From NCBI GenBank assembly GCA_025464915.1, contig JAODNF010000150.1, positions 1 through 24,800 of the forward strand: DNA of 24,800 nucleotides, in the 5' to 3' direction. The position numbers and the translations under genes are program-made. Shown here one piece after another: positions 1 to 6,280 of this stretch (position 1 is its first letter; each line of letters starts with the position of its first letter). Under the pieces are notes generated by a model. It saw nothing but the letters and a program-made list of their open reading frames with translations. It was not told where the DNA came from and did no database searches. The DNA comes from Frankiales bacterium (GTDB lineage: Bacteria > Actinomycetota > Actinomycetes > Mycobacteriales > SCTD01).

Positions 1-34
1 AGGGGCCGCTGACGAGCGCGGTCCCGATGCGCAC
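1..34 (-). CDS. sodX: Probable Ni-SOD maturation peptidase SodX, N-terminal fragment
   Basis: Only eleven codons are inside the window. Read on the minus strand from a GTG at 34 they give VRIGTALVSGP, and the next codon begins with T, so Ser is possible. SodX-type signal peptidases (S26 family), which trim the Ni-SOD propeptide, open with a short strand followed by a GxSM or GPSM motif, so the fragment fits. A purine-rich GAGGGG (46-41) lies six bases before the GTG. The gene would be divergent from sodN, a common arrangement for this pair. The call rests on context plus eleven residues. A plus-strand frame ending at 53-55 is the alternative reading. Confidence 0.45.
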   Translation of the reverse strand, partial: MRIGTALVSGP

Positions 35-52
35 CCCGGCCCCCTCGCGGAC

Positions 53-71
53 TAGGGTCGGTACAAGACCC
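53..71 (+). promoter_or_regulatory. Candidate sodN promoter with short dyad
   Basis: TAGGGT at 53-58 fits an actinobacterial -10 hexamer. The dyad GGGTC-N7-GACCC (55-59 and 67-71) overlaps its downstream side, where a repressor could act. No good -35 is visible. I did not find a Nur-type site. Inference from position only. Confidence 0.3.
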
Positions 72-90
72 AACTGGTAGGAGACACATC

Positions 91-477
91 ATGCTGCTCA
101 CCCCCAAGACGATCGTCTCGGCCCACTGCGACCTCCCCTGCGGCGTCTACGACCCTGCCCAGGCCCGCATCGAGGCCGAGTCCGTCAAGGCGGTCCAGGA
201 GAAGTACCAGGGCAACGAGGACCCGACGTTCCGGGCCCGCGCGATCAACATCAAGGAGCAGCGCGCCGAGCTCGTCAAGCACCACCTCGACGTGCTCTGG
301 ACCGACTACTTCAAGCCCCCGCACTTCGAGAAGTACCCGGACCTGCACAACCTCTTCAACGCGACCATCAAGCAGGCGTCCGCCTGCAAGCAGAGCAACG
401 ACCCGGCCGACGGCCAGAAGCTGCTCGACGGCATCGCGCAGATCGACACCATCTTCTGGGAGACCAAGAAGGCCTAG
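91..477 (+). CDS. sodN: Nickel superoxide dismutase precursor
   Basis: Disproportionates superoxide in the cytoplasm using nickel. The protein is 128 aa, with an 11-residue leader (MLLTPKTIVSA) before the nickel hook HCDLPCGVYDP at residues 12-22. After leader removal the new N-terminal His, Cys2 and Cys6 ligate nickel. The mature length of 117 residues is what I recall for Streptomyces SodN. The rest matches the family closely (IKEQRAELVKHHLDVLW, DYFKPPHFEKYP, C-terminal IFWETKKA). The start is set by AGGAG at 79-83, seven bases upstream. The leader needs a dedicated peptidase, consistent with the sodX-like start on the opposite strand. Its stop codon overlaps the next gene's start by one base (TAGTG), so the two are probably co-translated. 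Confidence 0.97.
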   Translation: MLLTPKTIVSAHCDLPCGVYDPAQARIEAESVKAVQEKYQGNEDPTFRARAINIKEQRAELVKHHLDVLWTDYFKPPHFEKYPDLHNLFNATIKQASACKQSNDPADGQKLLDGIAQIDTIFWETKKA

Positions 478-1013
478 TGATCTATGTCGTCCGGCACGGT
501 CAGACGGCCTGGTCGCAGACCGGGCAGCACACCGGTCGCACAGACATCCCGCTCACCGACGAGGGCGAGGCCCAGGCACGCAGCCTGGCGCCTCGCCTTC
601 GGCGCGACTGGGCCCTGGTCCTGGCCAGCCCCCTGCAGCGGGCCTGGCGCACGGCCGAGCTCGCCGGGCTGCACCCGGAGCCGGAGCCGGACCTGGTGGA
701 GTGGGACTACGGCCACGCCGAGGGACTGACGACCGAGCAGATGAGCGCGGACCGGCCGTGGCGCATCTGGGACGACCCGCACCTGGGCGAGACCCTCGAG
801 CAGGTCGCGGAGCGCACCCGTCGGGTGCTCGCGAGGGCCCCGGCAGACGGTGACACCTGCCTGGTCGCGCACGGCCACGTCCTACGGGTCCTCACCGCCG
901 TCTACCTCGGCCTCGAGCCCTCGGCCGCGCAGCACCTGGTCCTCGAGCCCTCCGGCATCGGCATCCTCGGCCACGAGCACGACTGGCCGGCTCTGACAGG
1001 GTGGAACGCGTGA
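477..1013 (+). CDS. Histidine phosphatase superfamily protein
   Basis: Phosphoglycerate-mutase-like phosphatase of 178 aa. The phosphohistidine motif RHGQT is at residues 6-10 (nucleophile His7), the second catalytic His is in VAHGHV (His132), and the usual acidic residue lies in LVEWDYG (about Glu76). The substrate cannot be told from sequence; small phosphorylated metabolites are typical. The GTG start overlaps the sodN stop by one base, and its own stop overlaps the GNAT gene. From memory, the M. tuberculosis counterpart in a related gene order is Rv3214 (named gpm2), close to the acetyltransferase Rv3216. No evidence links it directly to superoxide metabolism beyond shared transcription. 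Confidence 0.88.
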   Translation: MIYVVRHGQTAWSQTGQHTGRTDIPLTDEGEAQARSLAPRLRRDWALVLASPLQRAWRTAELAGLHPEPEPDLVEWDYGHAEGLTTEQMSADRPWRIWDDPHLGETLEQVAERTRRVLARAPADGDTCLVAHGHVLRVLTAVYLGLEPSAAQHLVLEPSGIGILGHEHDWPALTGWNA

Positions 1014-1483
1014 TCAGGAGCGCGACCCCCTACGACGTACCGATCCTGCTGCAGCTGGTGCAGGAGCTCGCTGCCTACGAGAAGGAGCCCGACGCGGTCC
1101 GGGCGACCGAGGTCGACCTGCAAGCGGCCCTGTTCGGTCCGGACCCGTCCGCGAGTGCGCACGTCGCCGAGCTCGATGGCCAGGTCGTCGGCTTCGCCCT
1201 CTGGTACCCCACCTTCAGTACCTGGACCGGCCGGCCGGGCCTGTGGCTCGAGGACCTGTTCGTGCGCCCCGAGGCCCGCGGCGCCGGCCTGGGCAAGGCG
1301 CTGCTCGTCGAGCTCGCGCGGCTGTGCGTCGAGCGGGGCTGGACCCGCTTCGAGTGGTGGGTCCTCGACTGGAACGAGCCCGCTCAGGGCTTCTACCGCT
1401 CTCTCGGCGCACGCCCCGAGGACGAGTGGACGGTGTGGCGGGTCGACGGCGGCGCGCTGACGGCACTGGCCACAACTGACTAG
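1010..1483 (+). CDS. GNAT family N-acetyltransferase
   Basis: Acetyl-CoA-dependent acyltransferase of 157 aa. The acetyl-CoA loop is in LFVRPEARGAGLGKALL, and the body resembles the diamine/spermidine acetyltransferase (SSAT-like) subfamily: LAAYEKEPD near the N terminus, FSTWTGRPGLWLEDLFV in the middle and VLDWNEPAQGFYRSLGA near the end. The acceptor substrate is not known; a polyamine or amino acid is a family-level guess. I start it at the GTG at 1010, which forms a GTGA overlap with the phosphatase stop and has AGGGTGG six bases upstream. An in-frame GTG at 1001 is possible but lacks a ribosome site. Probably co-translated with the two genes before it. Confidence 0.85.
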   Translation: MIRSATPYDVPILLQLVQELAAYEKEPDAVRATEVDLQAALFGPDPSASAHVAELDGQVVGFALWYPTFSTWTGRPGLWLEDLFVRPEARGAGLGKALLVELARLCVERGWTRFEWWVLDWNEPAQGFYRSLGARPEDEWTVWRVDGGALTALATTD

Positions 1484-1541
1484 CCCGGCCTGGCCCACTT
1501 CGGGTCTGTCGCTGCGAGCCCCCGCCGGGAGACTGAGAGCG

Positions 1542-3857
1542 GTGAACCCCCGCTCACTGATCCTGAGCGTCGTGACCGCAGTCTCCATCGCCCTGGTCCC
1601 GGTCTCGGCCGTCTCCTCGTACGCCGTCCGCTGCGCCACCGCGATCGCGGCCGCGCTGCTGCTGGTCCGGGTCGCGACGGGCATCCGCCGCACGGCGAGG
1701 CTCCTTCTTGGCGGCGCGCTGCTCGTGGGGATCGCCAGCGGCGTGATCGCCATGGTGCAGCTCGCTGTCACGGGCCACCCGGCGGAGCCGGGCGGCCCGG
1801 CGGACTGGACCTACCTGTCGTACGGCCCGCTCGCCGTCGCCGGGCTGCTGGCCCTTCCCCGGCCCCGACCCGACGGGCCGTGGCGGGCCAAGGCCCTGAC
1901 CGAGGCGGCCGTCGCCGTCACGTCGCTCGCCTTCGTGCTCGCCGGGATCGTGCAGGAGATGGCGCGGACCAGCGGCCAAGGGGCCGTCGCGAAGGCGGCT
2001 GCCCTTGGCTACCCGGTCAACGCGGTCTTCGTGCTGACGGTGCTGCTCGTCACGCTGCCGCGCGTGCCCACCGGCCTCCGCCCCTTCGTGTGGACGGTCG
2101 GCCTCGGGTTCGCGCTCATGACCGTCGGCGACATCGGCTACAGCGTCGGCGCCCTGCACGGCTGGTACACGCCGACGTCCTGGCCGGCGGTGGCCACCCA
2201 GGCGGGGCTCGCGCTGGTAGCGCTGAGCCCGCTCCAGACCCGGCGCGCCGGCGCGCCCGCCGTCGAGAGGCCGGCCGTCCCGTCGCAGCTGGAGAGCGCC
2301 GCGCCCTACCTGGCCGTCGCGCCGGGCATCGCGAACAGCACGGTGATGATCCTGTCCGGCCAGCAGTTCTCGCTCGTCCAGATGGGCCTCGCGGTCGCGA
2401 TCGGCGTGGCGCTCATCGCCCGGCAGCTGCTCAGCAACGCCGACCACCAGCGGTCGCTGCAGCACGCCGTCCTGCGCGAGCAGGCGGCCCAGGCAGCTGC
2501 CCTGCGCGACCCCCTGACGGACCTGCCGAACCGCACGGCGCTGCTGACCGAGCTGACCGCCCTGCTCGGCACCAACCAGCCGGTGGCCCTCGCACTGCTC
2601 GACCTCGACGACTTCAAGGACGTCAACGACCACCACGGGCACGAGACGGGCGACGCCGTGCTCTGCGAGGTCGCCCGACGGCTGCTGCGCACGGCGCCTC
2701 CCGGCTCGCTGGTCGCCCGGCTCGGCGGCGACGAGTTCGCGGTCTGCACCCCGACCGGCACCGCGGACTCCCTCGCCGGGTCGCTGACCGCGGCCCTGGA
2801 CGACCCTGTGGTCCTCGGCGAGCGGCACTTCACCGTGACGGCCAGCATCGGCGTGGTGCACGCCGACGCGGGCAACGCGTCGGCCACCGTAGCCCTCTCG
2901 CACGTCGACGTGGCGATGTACGAGGCCAAGGCGCAGAAGACCCCGCAGCGGTCGGCCGTCGTCGTTCTCGACGGCCAGGCACGGGCCAAGGCCGCCGCCC
3001 GGGTGCAGCTGCGCGACGACGTGTCGAGGCCGGACCTCAGCCAGTTCAGGATGGTCTTCGAGCCCACCGTCGACCTCGCCGACGGCAGCGTCGTCGGCGC
3101 AGAGGCGCTGCTGCGCTGGCACCACCCCTCGCTGGGCGAGATAGGGCCGAGCGTGTTCATCCCCCTGGCCGAGCAGGTCGGCGCGATCCACGCGCTCGGC
3201 GAGCACGCCCTTCGCACGTCCGTGACTGCCCTCGCCGACTGGATCGACGAGGCCGAGGCTGCAGGCGAGCCGCTGGTCGACGCGTCGATCGGAGTGAACC
3301 TCAGCCCGCGACAGCTCGGGCGGCCCGGCCTCGTCGCCCTGGTGCGCGAGGTCCTCGAGGAGCGGCGGCTGGCGCCGTACCGCCTGGTCCTGGAGATCAC
3401 CGAGGAGGCGCTGCTCGACGACTGGGAGACGGCCGTCCAGGTGATCCGCGAGCTCCGCGGGCTCGGCGTCTCCGTCGCCGTCGACGACTTCGGGACCGGC
3501 TACTCGTCGCTGCGGTACCTGCGGCGCTTCGACACCAGCATCGTGAAGGTGGACCGCGAGTTCGTGCAGGCCGTCGCCGACGAGTCCCGCACCCGGGCGC
3601 TGGTCGCCTCCGTCATGGACATGGCCCGGTCGCTGGAGCTCGTCACGGTCGCCGAGGGCATCGAGACGCTCGACCAGCTTGCCGTGCTCCGGGCCCTGGG
3701 CTGCCGCTTCGCGCAGGGGCACCTGTTCGACCGGCCGATGGAGCACGACGCGTTCGGCGAGCTGCTGCTGAGCCGGCACCGCTACCCGATGACCGGCTAC
3801 CCCGTCCCCGAGCCGCGCTCGGTTCCGCGGCAGCTCAGCCCGCGACGGATCGGCTGA
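1542..3857 (+). CDS. Membrane GGDEF-EAL cyclic-di-GMP turnover protein
   Basis: 771 aa. About eight hydrophobic segments fill residues 5-295, without a recognised sensor domain. A GGDEF (diguanylate cyclase) domain follows at about 325-480 with intact RLGGDEF (GGDEF at 395-399), then an EAL (phosphodiesterase) domain at about 500-750 with intact EAL (521-523) and DDFGTGYSS (from 648). Both catalytic signatures are preserved, so it could make and degrade c-di-GMP. The product-inhibition I-site (RxxD before GGDEF) is absent: PPGS stands in its place. It starts with GTG behind a weak purine stretch. The last 23 bases overlap the end of the convergent crcB gene. Whether synthesis or hydrolysis dominates cannot be read from sequence. 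Confidence 0.93.
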   Translation: MNPRSLILSVVTAVSIALVPVSAVSSYAVRCATAIAAALLLVRVATGIRRTARLLLGGALLVGIASGVIAMVQLAVTGHPAEPGGPADWTYLSYGPLAVAGLLALPRPRPDGPWRAKALTEAAVAVTSLAFVLAGIVQEMARTSGQGAVAKAAALGYPVNAVFVLTVLLVTLPRVPTGLRPFVWTVGLGFALMTVGDIGYSVGALHGWYTPTSWPAVATQAGLALVALSPLQTRRAGAPAVERPAVPSQLESAAPYLAVAPGIANSTVMILSGQQFSLVQMGLAVAIGVALIARQLLSNADHQRSLQHAVLREQAAQAAALRDPLTDLPNRTALLTELTALLGTNQPVALALLDLDDFKDVNDHHGHETGDAVLCEVARRLLRTAPPGSLVARLGGDEFAVCTPTGTADSLAGSLTAALDDPVVLGERHFTVTASIGVVHADAGNASATVALSHVDVAMYEAKAQKTPQRSAVVVLDGQARAKAAARVQLRDDVSRPDLSQFRMVFEPTVDLADGSVVGAEALLRWHHPSLGEIGPSVFIPLAEQVGAIHALGEHALRTSVTALADWIDEAEAAGEPLVDASIGVNLSPRQLGRPGLVALVREVLEERRLAPYRLVLEITEEALLDDWETAVQVIRELRGLGVSVAVDDFGTGYSSLRYLRRFDTSIVKVDREFVQAVADESRTRALVASVMDMARSLELVTVAEGIETLDQLAVLRALGCRFAQGHLFDRPMEHDAFGELLLSRHRYPMTGYPVPEPRSVPRQLSPRRIG

Positions 3858-4140
3858 TCGCCGCCGCGCCGACGCACAGCACGACGGTGGCGACGACGTA
3901 GCGCCAGGAGCGGGCCTCCACAGCCTCCACGGCGAAGGCGGAGTACGTCGTGAAGGCACCGCAGAAGCCCACGCCGACCAGGGCCGCGGTGCCCGTCGAG
4001 GCGCCCCCGAGGGCACCGAGGAGGGCGCTGCCCGCTACGTTCACGGCCAGCGTGGCCGTGACACCGGGCAGAGCGCGTGCGACGAGGAACCGCGCCGGGG
4101 CGCCGACGACCGCCCCCAGGGCGACCAGCAGGGCCGTCAC
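3835..4140 (-). CDS. crcB: Fluoride channel CrcB/Fluc, second copy
   Basis: Small four-helix fluoride channel of 101 aa that exports F- from the cytoplasm. Family motifs are present: GAVVGAPARF in helix 1, TLAVNVAGSALLGAL in helix 2 and GFCGAFTTYSAFAVEAVE in helix 3, the last containing the TTxS turn that lines the pore. The GTG start at 4140 forms a GTGA overlap with the stop of the upstream crcB. A longer in-frame extension upstream is the antisense shadow of that first copy. Two tandem homologues in Gram-positive bacteria usually build an antiparallel heterodimer. The 3' end overlaps the GGDEF-EAL gene by 23 bases. Confidence 0.9.
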   Translation of the reverse strand: MTALLVALGAVVGAPARFLVARALPGVTATLAVNVAGSALLGALGGASTGTAALVGVGFCGAFTTYSAFAVEAVEARSWRYVVATVVLCVGAAAISRSVAG

Positions 4141-4505
4141 GTGCGCGTCCCGAGGGCAGCCGCTGCGACGCCGGCGAGCAGCGTCGCAGCCAGGTAGACC
4201 GTCCCGGTCGTCGGCGATGCGTCGACTGCCTGGACGGCCAGGCCCGACATCGTCGTGAACCCGCCGAGGACACCCGAGCCGAGGAGCGGGCGGGACCAGT
4301 GCCCGGGTGGCCATCGCACCACCAGCGCGCCCAGCAGGAACGAGCCGGCGACGTTGATGCCGAAGGTGGTCCAGATGCCGGGCAGCGCGCTGCCAAGGCC
4401 GTACCGGGCGAGGCTGCCCACCACGCCCCCGAGCGCGACGAGCACCAGTGGGCGCCAGATCCCCGGTTCGGCGTCCGGGTCGGCCGAACCCCCGGCGCGC
4501 CGCAT
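4137..4505 (-). CDS. crcB: Fluoride channel CrcB/Fluc, first copy
   Basis: 122 aa with four hydrophobic helices. Motifs: LVALGGVVGSLARYGLGSAL, TTFGINVAGSFLLGALVV and GVLGGFTTMSGLAVQAVD. The pore motif reads TTMSGL rather than the usual TTFSTF, which fits one subunit of a heterodimeric pair. I chose ATG at 4505; a TTG at 4529 in the same frame would add eight residues. No strong ribosome site decides between them. It is translationally coupled to the second copy through a GTGA overlap. I looked for a fluoride riboswitch upstream and could not fold one. It is divergent from the RsbW-like gene. Confidence 0.9.
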   Translation of the reverse strand: MRRAGGSADPDAEPGIWRPLVLVALGGVVGSLARYGLGSALPGIWTTFGINVAGSFLLGALVVRWPPGHWSRPLLGSGVLGGFTTMSGLAVQAVDASPTTGTVYLAATLLAGVAAAALGTRT

Positions 4506-4527
4506 GCGAGCAGCCTTGCACGCGAGC

Positions 4528-4543
4528 AATGATCGACATCACA
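4528..4543. promoter_or_regulatory. Weak CRP-like site
   Basis: AATGA-TCGACA-TCACA matches 8 of 10 positions of the CRP/GlxR consensus TGTGA-N6-TCACA. It sits between crcB and the divergent anti-sigma gene. Much weaker than the site before whiB1, and it could be chance. Confidence 0.25.
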
Positions 4544-4609
4544 GGTGTAGGAGGCTCACCTCGGGGCAGGTTTGACGAAGTTGATCATCCATTGGCTTGA
4601 GGGGGGTTC

Positions 4610-5011
4610 GTGACCGCGATCGCGGCAGACACGGTGGTGCTGAGGCTCCCGGCGCAAGGGGCGTACCTGTCCGTGCTCCGGACGGCCACGGCCTCGCTGG
4701 CGTCCAGGCTCGACTTCACCATCGACGACATCGAGGACCTGCGGATCGCGGTCGACGAGGCCTGCGCGATGCTGCTGTCCCAGGCGGTGGCGGGCTCCGA
4801 CCTCACGTGCACCTTCGCGCTCAGTGCCGACGCGATGGCGGTCGAGGTGAGCGTCCCGACGATCGACGGGGCCGAGCCCTCGCGCGACACCTTCGCCTGG
4901 ACCGTCCTCACCGCGCTGGCGGGCGAGGTCGACAGCTCGGTCGACCTCGAGAAGGTCGTCACCCTGTCGCTCCGCAAGACGCGCGCAGACCTCGAGGCGC
5001 CGGTCCAGTGA
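4610..5011 (+). CDS. RsbW-like ATP-binding anti-sigma factor
   Basis: 133 aa, HATPase_c fold of the anti-sigma/serine kinase type that sequesters a SigB/SigF-family sigma factor. The N-box region is IEDLRIAVDEACAMLL (about residues 42-57); the usual Asn of ExxxN is replaced, as I recall is common in this actinobacterial subgroup. Starts at GTG 4610 behind AGGGGGG five bases upstream. Its stop overlaps the sigF start (GTGA at 5008-5011), giving near-equal synthesis of inhibitor and sigma factor. No anti-anti-sigma factor or PP2C phosphatase lies in the window, so the partner switch must be completed from elsewhere. Kinase activity is uncertain given the degenerate N-box. Confidence 0.87.
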   Translation: MTAIAADTVVLRLPAQGAYLSVLRTATASLASRLDFTIDDIEDLRIAVDEACAMLLSQAVAGSDLTCTFALSADAMAVEVSVPTIDGAEPSRDTFAWTVLTALAGEVDSSVDLEKVVTLSLRKTRADLEAPVQ

Positions 5012-5859
5012 CCGAAGCTCCCGCCCCCAGCACGGACGAGGTCGACCCGGACGTCGCCGCCGCCACCGAAGAGCTCGCCAGCGGGCGGCACCAGCGGCTC
5101 GCCGCGGATCGCACCCGGGCCCGTGAGCTGTTCACCCAGCTCGCCGAGCTGCCCGAGGACGACCCGTCGCGCGCCCGGCTGCGCGACGAGCTCGTCGAGC
5201 TGCACCTGCCCCTCGTCGAGTACCTCGCCCGCCGCTTCCGCAACCGCGGCGAGATGCTCGACGACCTCGTCCAGGTCGCCACCATCGGCCTCATCAAGTC
5301 GGTCGACCGCTTCGACCTCGAGCGCGGGGTGGAGTTCTCGACCTACGCCACGCCGACGATCGTGGGCGAGATCAAGCGGCACTTCCGCGACAAGGGCTGG
5401 GCGATCCGGGTCCCCCGCCGGTTGCAGGAGCTCAAGCTCGCACTGACCAAGGCCACGAGCGACCTGTCGCAGAAGAACGGGCGTGCGCCGACGGTGCACG
5501 AGCTGGCCGAGTACCTCAGCCTGTCCGAGGAGGAGGTCCTCGAGGGCCTCGAGTCCGCCAACGCCTACTCCGCGGTGTCCCTTGACGCCCCCGACGGCGG
5601 GGACGACGACTCCCCCGCGGTCGCCGACTCGCTCGGCATGGTCGACGACGCGCTCGAGGGGGTGGAGTACCGAGAGTCCCTCAAACCGCTGCTCGAGAAG
5701 CTGCCCGCGCGCGAGAAGAAGATCCTCATGCTGAGGTTCTTCGGCGGCATGACCCAGTCGCAGATCGCCGGCGAGCTCGGCATCTCCCAGATGCACGTGT
5801 CCCGGCTGCTGGCCCGCACCCTCATGCAGCTCCGCGAGGGCCTGCTCGCCGACGACTGA
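5008..5859 (+). CDS. sigF: SigB/SigF/SigG-family RNA polymerase sigma factor
   Basis: 283 aa, group 3 sigma factor for stress or development. Region 2 runs about residues 65-135 (LVEYLARRFRNRGEMLDDLVQVATIGL, FSTYATPTIVGEIKRHFRDK), region 3 about 140-200, and region 4 ends the protein (LPAREKKILMLRFFGGMTQ, ELGISQMHVSRLLARTL). The first 40 residues are acidic and unconserved. The GTG start overlaps the anti-sigma stop by four bases. The symbol is used in the actinobacterial sense; the exact paralogue cannot be fixed from one window. I did not find a convincing SigF-type (GTTT/GGGTA) promoter in front of the pair, so autoregulation is not shown. Confidence 0.93.
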   Translation: MTEAPAPSTDEVDPDVAAATEELASGRHQRLAADRTRARELFTQLAELPEDDPSRARLRDELVELHLPLVEYLARRFRNRGEMLDDLVQVATIGLIKSVDRFDLERGVEFSTYATPTIVGEIKRHFRDKGWAIRVPRRLQELKLALTKATSDLSQKNGRAPTVHELAEYLSLSEEEVLEGLESANAYSAVSLDAPDGGDDDSPAVADSLGMVDDALEGVEYRESLKPLLEKLPAREKKILMLRFFGGMTQSQIAGELGISQMHVSRLLARTLMQLREGLLADD

Positions 5860-5875
5860 CCCTCCCTGCCGTGAT

Positions 5876-5896
5876 CCGTCAGGTGACCCGTCAGGT
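5876..5896. repeat. Short tandem repeat at sigF 3' side
   Basis: CCGTCAGGT occurs twice, at 5876-5884 and 5888-5896, a 12-base period. The second copy overlaps the stop of the convergent membrane gene. No function evident. Confidence 0.5.
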
Positions 5897-6253
5897 CTCC
5901 CGGAAGGTGTCCCGGAGCGACGGCGTGGCGAACAGGTAGAGCACCGACCCGGCCAGCAGGACCAGTGGCACGGCGACCTCCCAGACGCCGGCGTTCAGCA
6001 TCGACAGCGCGAGCGGGAACGGGAAGACGTTCAGCACGACCGCCGGCGAGCGGGCCCAGCCGCGGGAGCGGTCGACGCCACGTGCGAGCAGCAGGAGCAC
6101 CAGCCCGGCGATGGTCCCGGCCCCCGCAGCGAGCTCGGCCGGGGCCGTGTCGGTCGTGTCGGAGAGGCTCACGACGGCGTACCAGACGCAGACCCCGACG
6201 AGAGCCACCCCCTCGAGGGCGAGAAGGAGCGCGAGGCGTCGGGTCAGCGGCAC
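5891..6253 (-). CDS. Small four-helix membrane protein, unknown function
   Basis: 120 aa with four hydrophobic stretches: about residues 6-29, 39-61, 68-87 and 92-113. No catalytic motif is visible. It is divergent from the diacylglycerol kinase gene, with only 27 bases between the two GTG starts. From memory, M. tuberculosis Rv3217c is likewise a small integral membrane protein divergent from Rv3218, so this is probably its positional counterpart. I start it at GTG 6253 because TAGCCT lies exactly seven bases before it, the pattern of a leaderless actinobacterial transcript; the much longer frame upstream is antisense to the kinase gene. Confidence 0.78.
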   Translation of the reverse strand: MPLTRRLALLLALEGVALVGVCVWYAVVSLSDTTDTAPAELAAGAGTIAGLVLLLLARGVDRSRGWARSPAVVLNVFPFPLALSMLNAGVWEVAVPLVLLAGSVLYLFATPSLRDTFRET

Positions 6254-6260
6254 GGCCGCG

Positions 6261-6273
6261 AGGCTATTAGCCT
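6261..6273. promoter_or_regulatory. Back-to-back leaderless promoter core
   Basis: AGGCTATTAGCCT is a perfect inverted repeat with a one-base centre. Its right arm TAGCCT (6268-6273) is seven bases from the GTG at 6281, and its left arm, read on the minus strand, is TAGCCT seven bases from the GTG at 6253. Each fits a TANNNT -10 for a leaderless mRNA, so one 13-bp palindrome probably serves both genes. Confidence 0.65.
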
Positions 6274-6280
6274 GACGCGG

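Noticed and set aside
2..55. Plus-strand gene end before sodN (frame closing with TAG at 53-55)
   Set aside because: Seventeen codons of low-complexity residues without a recognisable motif; the minus-strand SodX-like reading with a ribosome site fits better, though it is unproven.
1484..1541. Hairpin terminator after the GNAT gene
   Set aside because: CCCGGC and GCCGGG could pair, but the loop would be over 30 bases and six G+C pairs are expected by chance at this composition.
1554..4016. Long minus-strand open frame antisense to the GGDEF-EAL gene
   Set aside because: Shadow frame; the opposite strand encodes clear GGDEF and EAL motifs.
4506..4609. Fluoride riboswitch upstream of crcB on the minus strand
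   Set aside because: A 3'-like segment (GAGCCTCCTAC) is present, but the 5' GATG region is followed by ATCAACTTC, which cannot form the required long-range pairing.
4561..4609. SigF-type autoregulatory promoter before the rsbW-like/sigF genes
   Set aside because: GTTT and TTGACG are visible near 4570-4577, but no GGGTA-like or TANNNT element follows at a usable distance.
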